A stretch of DNA of 37,797 nt. Source: Candidatus Tantalella remota. GTDB taxonomy: Bacteria; Omnitrophota; Gorgyraeia; Tantalellales; Tantalellaceae. Shown one piece after another: positions 8,533 to 15,742 of this stretch (position 1 is the stretch's first letter; the number at the start of each line of letters is the position of its first letter). Under the pieces are notes generated by a model. The model saw only the letters and a list, made by a program, of their open reading frames with translations, was not told the DNA's origin and made no database searches. The DNA lies in the NCBI GenBank assembly GCA_030765685.1, contig JAVCCB010000070.1, positions 1 to 37,797 of the forward strand, in the 5' to 3' direction. The position numbers and the translations under genes are program-made.

Positions 8533-8552
8533 TGTGAATTCTATAACGAAGT

Positions 8553-8570
8553 TCGTGAAATATATCACAG
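8553..8570. promoter_or_regulatory. Rex operator
   Basis: GTGA (8555-8558), six bases AATATA, TCAC (8565-8568): the palindromic core of the known Rex site (TTGTGA-N6-TCACAA). It is 23 bases upstream of the rex start codon. A weaker half-matching TTTGTGA at 8530-8536 could be a second contact. Confidence 0.7.
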
Positions 8571-8592
8571 TCCAAATTTACGAAAAATACAT

Positions 8593-9237
8593 ATGAATAA
8601 TAAAAAAATACCCGAAGCTACTATCTCAAGACTGTTTGTTTACCTAAGGGAAGTCACTGAGCTGGACAAAGTTAATATCAGGACCATTTCATCTTCGGAT
8701 CTGGGAGAGAGGACCAACCTTAGTGACGCGCAGGTCAGAAAAGATCTCGGATATTTTGGCCAGTTCGGCGTAAGCGGATCGGGGTACGCGGTAGGCGAAT
8801 TAAAACAGTCTCTTGAAAAAATACTGGGGAAAGACAAGACCTGGAACGTTGCCATGGTAGGAGTAGGTCATCTGGGATCAGCGCTTTTGACATATTCGGG
8901 TTTTTCAAGGCATGGCCTTGAAATTGTCGCGGCCTTCGACACGGACATACGTAAAATAGGAAAGACCTTTGAGAACGTGGTCATAAAACCTATAGATGAT
9001 CTTTCGAAGATCGTGGCGGGAAAAAATATATCCCTGAGCATCTTATCGGTACCGGCGAGAGAGGCTCAGGACGTGGCGGACATACTTATAGAGGCCGGTG
9101 TGAAATGTATACTGAATTTTGCCCCGGTGAGCCTGAATGTTCCCGAGCACGTGAAGGTAAAGGACATGGACTTGTCCAGAGAACTTGAAACACTGGCGTA
9201 TTTTGTCGCCGGAAAAACCAACGGAAAGAACAAGTGA
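8593..9237 (+). CDS. rex: Redox-sensing transcriptional repressor Rex
   Basis: 214 residues from ATG 8593, a normal Rex length. The N-terminal winged helix has SRLFVYLREV and the DNA-reading part SDAQVRKDLGYFGQFG; the Rossmann domain follows with VGVGHLGSALL and ends in the dimer-swap helix. Rex represses while NAD+ dominates and leaves DNA when NADH rises. The frame is open upstream to 8395, but that part runs through a repeat, the promoter and the operator. The next gene overlaps the stop codon (TGATG), so rex heads the hydrogenase maturation genes and probably controls them as well as itself. Confidence 0.95.
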   Translation: MNNKKIPEATISRLFVYLREVTELDKVNIRTISSSDLGERTNLSDAQVRKDLGYFGQFGVSGSGYAVGELKQSLEKILGKDKTWNVAMVGVGHLGSALLTYSGFSRHGLEIVAAFDTDIRKIGKTFENVVIKPIDDLSKIVAGKNISLSILSVPAREAQDVADILIEAGVKCILNFAPVSLNVPEHVKVKDMDLSRELETLAYFVAGKTNGKNK

Positions 9238-10316
9238 TGAAGAATATACTGGCCCTTGGTGTCGATAACAAAACCTCTTTTTCTGTGATGTCGGATAAGG
9301 GGCTGTACGTTAGCGATCCCGTAGGAGACCTTACGGACATAAAAAATTATAACGATTTTGAAAAAGCTATAAGCGAACAGATCAGCGGCTCGTCTTTCGC
9401 GCCGGAGCTGGTGGTCTGCGATATGCATCCTGATTACCGTTCCGCCCGATTGGCGGACGCTATCCGGGAAAAGCACGGCAACTCTGAGATCGTAAGGGTA
9501 CAGCATCATCACGCGCACATTACTTCGTGTATGCTGGATAACGATATAAATGAACAAGTTATAGGTATCTCTTTCGATGGCACAGGATACGGGACGGACG
9601 GAGCTTCATGGGGCGGAGAGTTCCTTATCTGTACGCGAAAAGATTTTCAAAGGGCATACCACCTGGCATATGTCTCGCAGCCCGGAGCAGATAAGGCGGC
9701 CCGTGAAGGCTGGAGGATGGCGGTGTCTTACCTGTACCATGTTTTTGGAAAAGAAGGCATGGGACTATACGATCCGATCTTTGACAGGATCGGCAGGGAA
9801 AAGTCAGACATCATCATCCAGATGATAGAGAAGGATATTAATTGTCCCCGGACTTCGAGTATGGGCAGGCTTTTTGACGCGGTTTCATCGCTGGCGGGGA
9901 TATGCGACGAGTCGACATTTGAGGCGGAGGCGGCAATACTTTTGGAGAAAAAAATAAAAAAAGGAATTCGGGCGTTTTATGAGTATGATGTCTCGGATAA
10001 CGAAATAGTGATAAAGAGGATGATCAGGGGAATAATGAAGGACCTGTTGAACGGAGAAGACAAGGGCGTGATAGCCGCCAAGTTCCATAACACTATTGGC
10101 GAGATAATTTTCAAGGTGTCCGGAATGATATTTGAGGACACAGGGATAAACAAAGTACTTATATCGGGAGGATGTTTCCAGAACAGGTATCTGGTAGATT
10201 ACCTGGAAAAGAGATTCGAGTCTTCCGAGTTAGAGTTGTATAAACATAAGGATTTTCCGGCAACGGACCTGGGCATATCTATCGGCCAGGCTGTCGTCGC
10301 GGCAGCTAGTCGCTAG
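9237..10316 (+). CDS. hypF: Stand-alone HypF carbamoyltransferase (Kae1-like) domain
   Basis: 359 residues, against about 750 for full HypF. It starts exactly where the Kae1-like domain of HypF starts (ILALGVDNKTSFSV) and has its marks: HPDYRSARLA, the metal-binding VQHHHAH, GTGYGTDG..WGGEFL, GRLFDAVSSL, and SGGCFQNRYL near the C-terminus. The acylphosphatase, zinc-finger and YrdC-like domains of HypF are absent, and no stop-interrupted remnants of them lie upstream, because rex ends here. In full HypF the YrdC-like part makes carbamoyl-AMP and this part transfers the carbamoyl group to HypE. The missing steps must come from another protein. Start ATG overlaps the rex stop. Confidence 0.9.
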   Translation: MKNILALGVDNKTSFSVMSDKGLYVSDPVGDLTDIKNYNDFEKAISEQISGSSFAPELVVCDMHPDYRSARLADAIREKHGNSEIVRVQHHHAHITSCMLDNDINEQVIGISFDGTGYGTDGASWGGEFLICTRKDFQRAYHLAYVSQPGADKAAREGWRMAVSYLYHVFGKEGMGLYDPIFDRIGREKSDIIIQMIEKDINCPRTSSMGRLFDAVSSLAGICDESTFEAEAAILLEKKIKKGIRAFYEYDVSDNEIVIKRMIRGIMKDLLNGEDKGVIAAKFHNTIGEIIFKVSGMIFEDTGINKVLISGGCFQNRYLVDYLEKRFESSELELYKHKDFPATDLGISIGQAVVAAASR

Positions 10317-10340
10317 TGAATAGTGAATAGTCGCTAGTGA
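10306..10340. repeat. Heptamer word array, TAGTCGC/TAGTGAA units
   Basis: Units of the same word as at 1227-1261, overlapping the last codons and stop of the hypF-like gene. Confidence 0.7.
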
Positions 10341-10354
10341 CGGAGTATAAAGAA

Positions 10355-10534
10355 CGTCATCCCCGCCCTGTACCAGAACAAGTTCGGTACAGGATAAACT
10401 CCAGCGGGAATCAAAACGTCATCCCGGAATTCGCCGACCTGTCCGCCATAGCCTTGGCGAAGGCGGAAGGCGAATATCCGGGATCACATAAAAGTAATTA
10501 TTTTGAAGGGATCCCCGCGTTCGCGGGGATGACG
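10355..10534. repeat. Bipartite palindromic repeat, composite copy C
   Basis: A leading hairpin unit (10355-10410, with CCTGTACC/GGTACAGG arms) is followed by a full copy (10417-10534). The left hairpin of the full copy carries a nested palindrome, CCGCC...GGCGG. About 130 bases are nearly identical to the copy at 11890-12030, so the two form direct repeats around hypC-hypD. Confidence 0.85.
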
Positions 10535-10573
10535 CCCCGCTAAATACAAAATAGGCGAGCAAACGAGGAAAAT

Positions 10574-10792
10574 ATGTGCTGGAGCGTACCGGGAAGAATA
10601 GTAGATATTGAGGAGCAGAAGGCCAGGGTAGATATATCCGGGGTAGAGAGGGATATCGCACTGGACCTTATCACCGACCCGAAGGTCGGAGATTATGTGC
10701 TTATACATGCCGGTTACGCTATCCAGAAAGTGGATGAGGAGCAGGCTAAGTTCACCATAGAGTTTTTTAAAGGAGCCCAGGGTAATGTCTAA
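10574..10792 (+). CDS. hypC: Hydrogenase maturation chaperone HypC
   Basis: 72 residues, beginning MCWSVPGRI: the essential Cys2 and the PG motif of the HypC/HupF family are present (MCLxxPG in most). The protein forms the Fe-carrying complex with HypD and escorts the Fe(CN)2CO unit to the hydrogenase large subunit. GAGGAAA lies ahead of the start. It overlaps hypD by eight bases, which points to coupled translation. Confidence 0.93.
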   Translation: MCWSVPGRIVDIEEQKARVDISGVERDIALDLITDPKVGDYVLIHAGYAIQKVDEEQAKFTIEFFKGAQGNV

Positions 10793-11870
10793 GTATGTGG
10801 ACGAGTATAGGGATGTGGATACATGTCTGGATCTTTCTTCCAGAATAAAGGAAGTCTCTACAAGGCCGCTGACCATTATGGAAGTGTGCGGCGGGCATAC
10901 TATGGCTATAAGAAAGAATGGTATCCAGAAACTGGTCGGCGACAATATAAGACTCTTGTCCGGCCCGGGTTGTCCGGTATGTGTGACTTCTATCTCTGAT
11001 ATTGACAGGGTCGTGTGTTTAGCCGGAGAAGAAAACGTGACCGTCTGCACTTTCGGAGATATGTTGTATGTTCCGGGGAGCTCTATGAGTCTCGCGGGCG
11101 CCAAGGCTGAGGGAGCTGACGTGAGGACAGTTTATTCAGTGCACGACGCGCTTGAGTTCGCCCGGAGTGAACCGGAAAAGAATTTTGTTTTTGTAAGCAT
11201 CGGGTTTGAGACTACAACGCCTACTGCTGCCGCCGCTGTTCTGGAAGCAAAAGCGACAGGCGTAAAGAATTTTACGGTACTGGCTCTTAATAAGACCATG
11301 CCGCAGGCTCTGAGGGCGGTGCTCGAGAGTGACGATTCCGAGATAGATGCTTTGATAGGTCCCGGGCACGTAAGTACCATAACCGGTACGGGAATGTACC
11401 GGTTCATAGTAGATGAACTCGGAGTATCTTGCTGCGTGTCAGGTTTTGAACCGGTAGATCTTCTGGGCGCGATACTTAAGCTTACCGAGATGCACGAAAA
11501 TAACGAGAAGGGCCTTGTGAACGCTTACCCGCGTGTAGTCAAAGAAGAGGGAAATGAGAAGGCCAAGTATATAATGACGGAAGTATTTGAGCCGGCCGAT
11601 GTGGAATGGAGGGGGTTTGGGATAGTACCTTCGAGCGGATCGAAGATAAGTGAAGAGTATTCTGAATTCGACGCGGAAAAGATATACAAGATCGAAGTGC
11701 CGGAGACTAAAGAGAACCCGGCGTGTATATGCGGTGATATCTTAAGAGGAGTGAAGCGTCCGGTAGATTGCGCCCTTTTTAACGAAGGATGTACGCCGGT
11801 AGATCCCCAGGGAGCATGCATGGTGTCAAGTGAAGGTACCTGCGCCGCGTGGTTCAAATATGGAGAATAG
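10785..11870 (+). CDS. hypD: Hydrogenase maturation iron-sulfur protein HypD
   Basis: 361 residues, full length. Conserved parts are visible: MEVCGGHTMAIRKNG, LSGPGCPVCVTS, IGFETTTPT, IGPGHVSTITG, and the C-terminal 4Fe-4S binding Cys set (CICGDILRG, CALFNEGCTP, GTCAAWF). With HypC it assembles the Fe(CN)2CO part of the NiFe centre. Normal spacing after hypC; a repeat-filled gap separates it from hypE. Confidence 0.96.
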   Translation: MSKYVDEYRDVDTCLDLSSRIKEVSTRPLTIMEVCGGHTMAIRKNGIQKLVGDNIRLLSGPGCPVCVTSISDIDRVVCLAGEENVTVCTFGDMLYVPGSSMSLAGAKAEGADVRTVYSVHDALEFARSEPEKNFVFVSIGFETTTPTAAAAVLEAKATGVKNFTVLALNKTMPQALRAVLESDDSEIDALIGPGHVSTITGTGMYRFIVDELGVSCCVSGFEPVDLLGAILKLTEMHENNEKGLVNAYPRVVKEEGNEKAKYIMTEVFEPADVEWRGFGIVPSSGSKISEEYSEFDAEKIYKIEVPETKENPACICGDILRGVKRPVDCALFNEGCTPVDPQGACMVSSEGTCAAWFKYGE

Positions 11871-11942
11871 GCTGGCAAGTAAAACAAGGAGCCCTAAACC
11901 AGGACAAGTTCGGTTCAGGGTAAACTTCAGCGGGAATTAAAA

Positions 11943-12065
11943 CGTCATCCCGGAATTCGCCGACCTGTCCGCCATAGCCTTGGCGAAGGCGGAAGGCGAA
12001 TATCCGGGATCACATAAAAGTAATTATTTCTATTGGATCCCCGCTTAAAGAATGCGGGGATGACG
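11943..12065. repeat. Bipartite palindromic repeat, copy D
   Basis: Nearly the same sequence as copy C, preceded by a degenerate leading unit (11890-11940) whose hairpin arms changed together (CCCTAAACC/GGTTCAGGG instead of CCTGTACC/GGTACAGG). The right hairpin has a different loop (cttaaagaat). Confidence 0.85.
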
Positions 12066-12092
12066 ATTGTTACTTTCAAGGATCCAGAACGA

Positions 12093-12138
12093 AATACTAT
12101 ATACTAAACACTGAACACTAAAACAATACTGAATACTA
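12093..12138. repeat. Heptamer word array abutting hypE
   Basis: GAAATACT, ATATACT, AAACACT, GAACACT and GAATACT units up to four bases before the hypE ATG. No Shine-Dalgarno-like sequence remains between array and start. Confidence 0.75.
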
Positions 12139-12142
12139 AGAT

Positions 12143-13147
12143 ATGAAAAGAATAACAATAGCACATGGAAGCGGAGGAAGGGTAACGCACGACCTTGTAA
12201 AAGACGTGTTTTACAGCTGTTTTGATAACGATATTCTCAGAAAAGCCGAGGACTCCGCTGTCTTGGATATACCTCAAGACAGGGTAGCGTTCACTACAGA
12301 TTCTTTTGTTGTAAAGCCGGCTTTCTTCCCCGGAGGGGATATAGGAAAGCTCGCGGTATGCGGAACGGTCAACGACCTGGCTGTATCCGGCGCGGTGCCC
12401 AGGTATATAACGTGCGGATTCATAATAGAAGAAGGTCTTCCGCTGAAAGACCTGAAAAAAATAGTAAAGTCTATGGGTGAGTGGGCCGAAAAAGCCGGAG
12501 TCAAGATAGTAGCGGGCGATACCAAGGTCGTAGAGAAAGGTGAAGCCGACGGTATTTTTATTAATACTTCAGGTGTCGGGGTTTTTGAGAAAGATATTGA
12601 ACTTGGTGTTGAAAAAATAGCTCCAGGAGATAAAATATTATTAAGCGGTACCATCGGAGATCACGGCATAGCGGTTTTAAGCCGCAGGAAAGGCCTGGAT
12701 TTTGAGACTTCCATGAGAAGTGACTGCGCGCCGCTGAACGATATGCTACAGGATGTCCTTAGTTCCGTCACCGGGGTAAAGTTCATGAGGGATCCCACAC
12801 GCGGTGGACTCGCGACCACCCTTAACGAGATCACCGAAGACGGCACTTCGGGCATACTGATCAACGAAAAGGATATACCGGTCGCCGAAGAGGTCGAAGG
12901 CGCCTGCCAGCTTCTCGGGCTGGATCCTTTATGCATAGCCAATGAAGGTAAGGCCATAGTTATAGTCGCCCCGCCAGATGAAGATGAGGCTCTGGCGGCG
13001 ATGAGGCGAAGCGAATATGGTAAGGATGCCGCTCTCATAGGTAAGGTAACAGGCGACAATACGGGGAAGGTGTTGCTGGAGACTGCACTGGGCGTTACCA
13101 GGATAGTCGATATGATGACGGCGGAGAATCTCCCCCGCATCTGCTAA
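12143..13147 (+). CDS. hypE: Hydrogenase expression/formation protein HypE
   Basis: 334 residues, full length, of the AIR-synthase/PurM-like fold: N-terminal HGSGGR, TDSFVVKP, GTVNDLAVSGA, and DPTRGGLATTLNE. The C-terminus is PRIC, whose last Cys takes the carbamoyl group from HypF and is dehydrated to the thiocyanate that becomes the CN ligand. The partner is the shortened HypF encoded upstream. The start codon has no visible Shine-Dalgarno and follows a word array directly, so translation may be weak or coupled to structure. Confidence 0.95.
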   Translation: MKRITIAHGSGGRVTHDLVKDVFYSCFDNDILRKAEDSAVLDIPQDRVAFTTDSFVVKPAFFPGGDIGKLAVCGTVNDLAVSGAVPRYITCGFIIEEGLPLKDLKKIVKSMGEWAEKAGVKIVAGDTKVVEKGEADGIFINTSGVGVFEKDIELGVEKIAPGDKILLSGTIGDHGIAVLSRRKGLDFETSMRSDCAPLNDMLQDVLSSVTGVKFMRDPTRGGLATTLNEITEDGTSGILINEKDIPVAEEVEGACQLLGLDPLCIANEGKAIVIVAPPDEDEALAAMRRSEYGKDAALIGKVTGDNTGKVLLETALGVTRIVDMMTAENLPRIC

Positions 13148-13151
13148 GTAA

Positions 13152-13511
13152 GGCTGTAACTTATGGAACAAAGTGAACATAAGTTACAAAGCCGAACTTA
13201 CCCCGCCCTTTTGGATGGAGAAAGAGATGTATTTTGTATATATTTTGCAAAGTCAAAAAACGGATTATATTTATACAGGAAGCACTGATAATTTGGAACG
13301 AAGAATAGAAGAACATAACAGTGGTGAGAGAACTGCTGCAGGCAGATATAAGCCATTAAAGTTGGTTTACTACGAAGCATACTTGGATAAAAAAGATGCT
13401 CTGGATAGAGAGAGAAAATTGAAGCATCATGGCAGTGCAATTGGTCATTTGAAAAAAGAATTAAAAATAGTTTATTGAAGAATAATTGACAAAAAGGGCG
13501 GGGTAAATTCG
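13152..13511. mobile_element. Two-hairpin palindromic element carrying a GIY-YIG nuclease gene
   Basis: Hairpin 1 (13152-13193) has arms GGCT-GTAACTTAT / ATAAGTTAC-aa-AGCC and the loop GAACAAAGTGAA. Then come 20-base inverted repeats with one mismatch (13193-13212 and 13492-13511, core TTACCCCGCCCTTTT) which enclose the nuclease gene. The same element without a gene is at 26248-26323, with the same loop and with compensating changes in the hairpin arms. It sits between hypE and hypA, interrupting the hyp cluster. Confidence 0.75.
13227..13478 (+). CDS. Single-domain GIY-YIG nuclease
   Basis: 83 residues: MYFVYILQSQ...DYIYTGSTDNLERRIEEHNSG shows the YVYIL and YTG (GIY-YIG) strands and the catalytic Arg helix (RRIEEHN), followed by YYEAYLDKKDALDRERKLK with the metal-binding Glu. 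It matches the small UPF0213-like group also seen at the N-terminus of UvrC. GGAG at 13217-13220 supports ATG 13227; ATG 13215 is possible. The gene fits between the two arms of an inverted repeat, so it is likely a passenger or driver of that element and not part of hydrogenase maturation. Confidence 0.88.
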   Translation: MYFVYILQSQKTDYIYTGSTDNLERRIEEHNSGERTAAGRYKPLKLVYYEAYLDKKDALDRERKLKHHGSAIGHLKKELKIVY

Positions 13512-13556
13512 ACCATATGGTTTACGAGACCATACGGTCACGTAAACCAAGGTCTC
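13512..13556 (+). promoter_or_regulatory. Overlapping palindromes in the hypA leader
   Basis: GGTTTACG (13519-13526) can pair with CGTAAACC (13541-13548); GAGACC (13526-13531) can instead pair with GGTCTC (13551-13556), four bases before the hypA ATG. The second pairing would bury the weak AAGG ribosome site. Two short palindromes (ACCATATGGT and GACCATACGGTC) overlap them. Confidence 0.4.
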
Positions 13557-13560
13557 ATTT

Positions 13561-13899
13561 ATGCACGAACTCAAACTCGCGGAAAACATAGTGACCATAC
13601 TGGAGAAAGAGATCGAGTCTCCGGAGGTTGGAAACGTGAAGACCGTTTATCTGGAGATCGGTAAGCTGAAATATATCGTTCCTGATATAATGGAATCCAG
13701 TTTTGAGCATATACCGAAAAGCAGTAAACTGAAAGACGCGAAGCTTGAGATCGCGGAAGTTCCGGTAAAGATAAAGTGTTGTTTCTGCGGTTCTGAAAGA
13801 GTTGTCGATGACGGTGATTATTTCTGCAGGGAATGTTCGAGCGGTGATACGGAAGTGATAGGTGGCAAGGAATTTCTTGTAAAAGGGATAGAGTGGTAG
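13561..13899 (+). CDS. hypA: Hydrogenase nickel-incorporation protein HypA
   Basis: 112 residues. MHEL at the N-terminus supplies the Ni-binding His2 and Glu3, and two Cys pairs (CCFCGSE and YFCRECSSG) form the structural zinc site. It delivers nickel, with HypB, to the large subunit after the Fe unit is in place. The helper transporter at the end of the cluster may supply the metal. Full length for the family; separated from hypB by about 130 bases of word-repeat DNA. Confidence 0.94.
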   Translation: MHELKLAENIVTILEKEIESPEVGNVKTVYLEIGKLKYIVPDIMESSFEHIPKSSKLKDAKLEIAEVPVKIKCCFCGSERVVDDGDYFCRECSSGDTEVIGGKEFLVKGIEW

Positions 13900-13919
13900 C
13901 CTTATTTCAGGCTATAGCC

Positions 13920-14015
13920 TGAAATAAGGAATGACAAATGATAAGTACCAAATGACAAAAAATGTGAGCAGCATTCGATTTTTTGATATTTGGATTTTGA
14001 ATTTTGATATTTTGC
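13920..14015. repeat. Word array between hypA and hypB
   Basis: ACAAATG-like words (13932-13962) are followed by TTTTGAT/ATTTGGA/TTTTGAA units of period 7 (13983-14015). The two halves are roughly complementary. It ends just before the hypB ribosome-binding site. Confidence 0.6.
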
Positions 14016-14033
14016 GACAGAATGGAGCAGTGG

Positions 14034-14705
14034 ATGTCGTTTAAGGTGATAAAAGAGAATATATTGAAGTCCAACGATGATGTGGCCGGTGGTATCCGGG
14101 AGCGTCTCGCATCGAGAAGTATTCTGATGATCGATATAGTGTCTTCTCCCGGCGCGGGCAAAACGTCTTTTCTCGAGAATATAGGGCCGAGGCTAAAGGC
14201 TAAAGGCGTGAGATTCGAGATATTGGCCGGGGATTGTTATACTTCCCGTGACGCAGAACGGATAGACAGGCTGGGTCTTCCGGTAGTACAGATAAATACC
14301 GCCGGGGCATGCCATATAGACGCGCAGCTCATCGGCAAGGCGCTTGATACGATCGACATAGACAGCCTGGACCTTGTTATAGTCGAGAATGTGGGGAATC
14401 TTGTGTGCCCGGCGTGCTTCGACCTCGGGGAGGATATGAAGATAGCTTTTCTCAGCACGGCGGAAGGGCATGATAAGCCCGAAAAATATCCGCTACTTGT
14501 CGAAGAAAGTCCGGTCGCTGTGATAAATAAGACAGACCTTTTGGAACATCTGGATTTTGATATGGAATATTGCGTTGAGAGCATAAGGAAGATAAACCCC
14601 CGGGCGAAGATCATGAAAATGTCCTGCAAGACGGGGGAAGGAATAGAAGAATTTATGGAATGGTTAGATGAAAAAATAAAAATGAAGAAGGAGAAAGCAT
14701 TATGA
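14034..14705 (+). CDS. hypB: Hydrogenase nickel-incorporation GTPase HypB
   Basis: 223 residues from ATG 14034, with GGAG at 14024-14027. The G-protein motifs are visible: P-loop SSPGAGKTS, the switch and metal site TAGACHIDAQLI, ENVGNLVCPACFDLGE, NKTDLL and SCKTG. The N-terminal His-rich stretch and CxxCGC metal site of some HypB are absent, so it is the short form. It hydrolyses GTP to drive nickel transfer with HypA. Its last codon overlaps the start of the beta-subunit gene (ATGA), which ties maturation and structural genes into one operon. Confidence 0.95.
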   Translation: MSFKVIKENILKSNDDVAGGIRERLASRSILMIDIVSSPGAGKTSFLENIGPRLKAKGVRFEILAGDCYTSRDAERIDRLGLPVVQINTAGACHIDAQLIGKALDTIDIDSLDLVIVENVGNLVCPACFDLGEDMKIAFLSTAEGHDKPEKYPLLVEESPVAVINKTDLLEHLDFDMEYCVESIRKINPRAKIMKMSCKTGEGIEEFMEWLDEKIKMKKEKAL

Positions 14706-15742
14706 GATACGTGTATCTTGAAAAAAGCGACCTGGATAAGATGATCCAGCATTTAAAGAAAGAGCACAGGGTCGTTGCCCCCGTGGCGAAAGAGAATCTT
14801 TTCGTTTTCGCAGACGTGGAAAACGCCGAAGAGATCACCCTAGAGTATCTGCCGACGATCCTTCCGCCGAAAAAGTATTTTTTCCCGCCGAAACAGGTGC
14901 TTGGAGAATTTACTATGGGCGAGACAAAGATGTCCTCGACGACGGTCGAGGTCGAACCTACGGTCATTTTCGCGGCGCATACCTGCGATATAGACGGAAT
15001 GGAATGCCTGCATACAGTGTTCAGGAACGATCCTGTCGATCCCTACTACAAAAAGATAGAAAAAGAGATAGCGGTGATCGGGTATGAGTGTATGTTTCCG
15101 TGTGACGAGTGCGCCACATGCGTGACCATGGACACGCATGTTCCGAAAGCCGGATATGACGCTATGATGACCGACGCGGGCGACAAATTCATCATCCATA
15201 TAAATTCAAAAAAAGGCGACGCGCTCATTAGCAACAATCCCATATTCAAGGAGGTCGAGAGCGGAACGGCCAAGGAGGAGATCAAGAAGCTCAGGGCGGC
15301 TAAGCTTAAGAAGTTTGACGTGAAGCTCAAGGCTTCCTACTCGGAACTGCCGGGCATATTCGCCGATTCATACGACAGTGACGTATGGGAGGGCGTGGGA
15401 AAAAGATGCGTATCGTGCGGTAACTGTACGGCTGTATGCCCCACATGCTACTGCTTCGATATGTATGACGAAGTTAAGTTGGACATCTCGGGCGGAGAAA
15501 GAAAAAGAGTATGGGATTCCTGCCAGCTTGAGGAGTTCGCCGAAGTCGCGGGAAACGAAAATTTCCGTGAAGAAAGGTCTTCGCGCCAAAGACACCGTTA
15601 TTACAGGAAGTTCGACTATCCTGTTAAGAAATATAACAAGTTCTTCTGTACCGGCTGTGGAAGATGTACACGTGCCTGTATGGCTGAAATAAGTCTGGTA
15701 GAGACCGTTAACGATATAACAAAGGAGAATAAAAATGTGTGA
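14702..15742 (+). CDS. hydB: NiFe hydrogenase (sulfhydrogenase-type) beta subunit, 4Fe-4S protein
   Basis: 346 residues. The C-terminal half has two ferredoxin-type cluster sites, CVSCGNCTAVCPTCYC and CTGCGRCTRACMAE; the N-terminal half (PKKYFFPPKQVLGEF, HTCDIDGMECLHTVF) matches the AsrA/HydB family. The middle Cys group CMFPCDECATC may also bind a cluster. It carries electrons between the flavin subunit and the small subunit of the group 3b cytoplasmic enzyme. The gene order beta-gamma-delta-alpha is the same as in Pyrococcus sulfhydrogenase I. Starts inside the hypB stop. Confidence 0.92.
   Translation: MRYVYLEKSDLDKMIQHLKKEHRVVAPVAKENLFVFADVENAEEITLEYLPTILPPKKYFFPPKQVLGEFTMGETKMSSTTVEVEPTVIFAAHTCDIDGMECLHTVFRNDPVDPYYKKIEKEIAVIGYECMFPCDECATCVTMDTHVPKAGYDAMMTDAGDKFIIHINSKKGDALISNNPIFKEVESGTAKEEIKKLRAAKLKKFDVKLKASYSELPGIFADSYDSDVWEGVGKRCVSCGNCTAVCPTCYCFDMYDEVKLDISGGERKRVWDSCQLEEFAEVAGNENFREERSSRQRHRYYRKFDYPVKKYNKFFCTGCGRCTRACMAEISLVETVNDITKENKNV

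Noticed and set aside
8395..8592. N-terminal extension of Rex
   Set aside because: The open frame crosses a palindromic repeat, the promoter and the Rex operator; Rex homology starts at the ATG at 8593.
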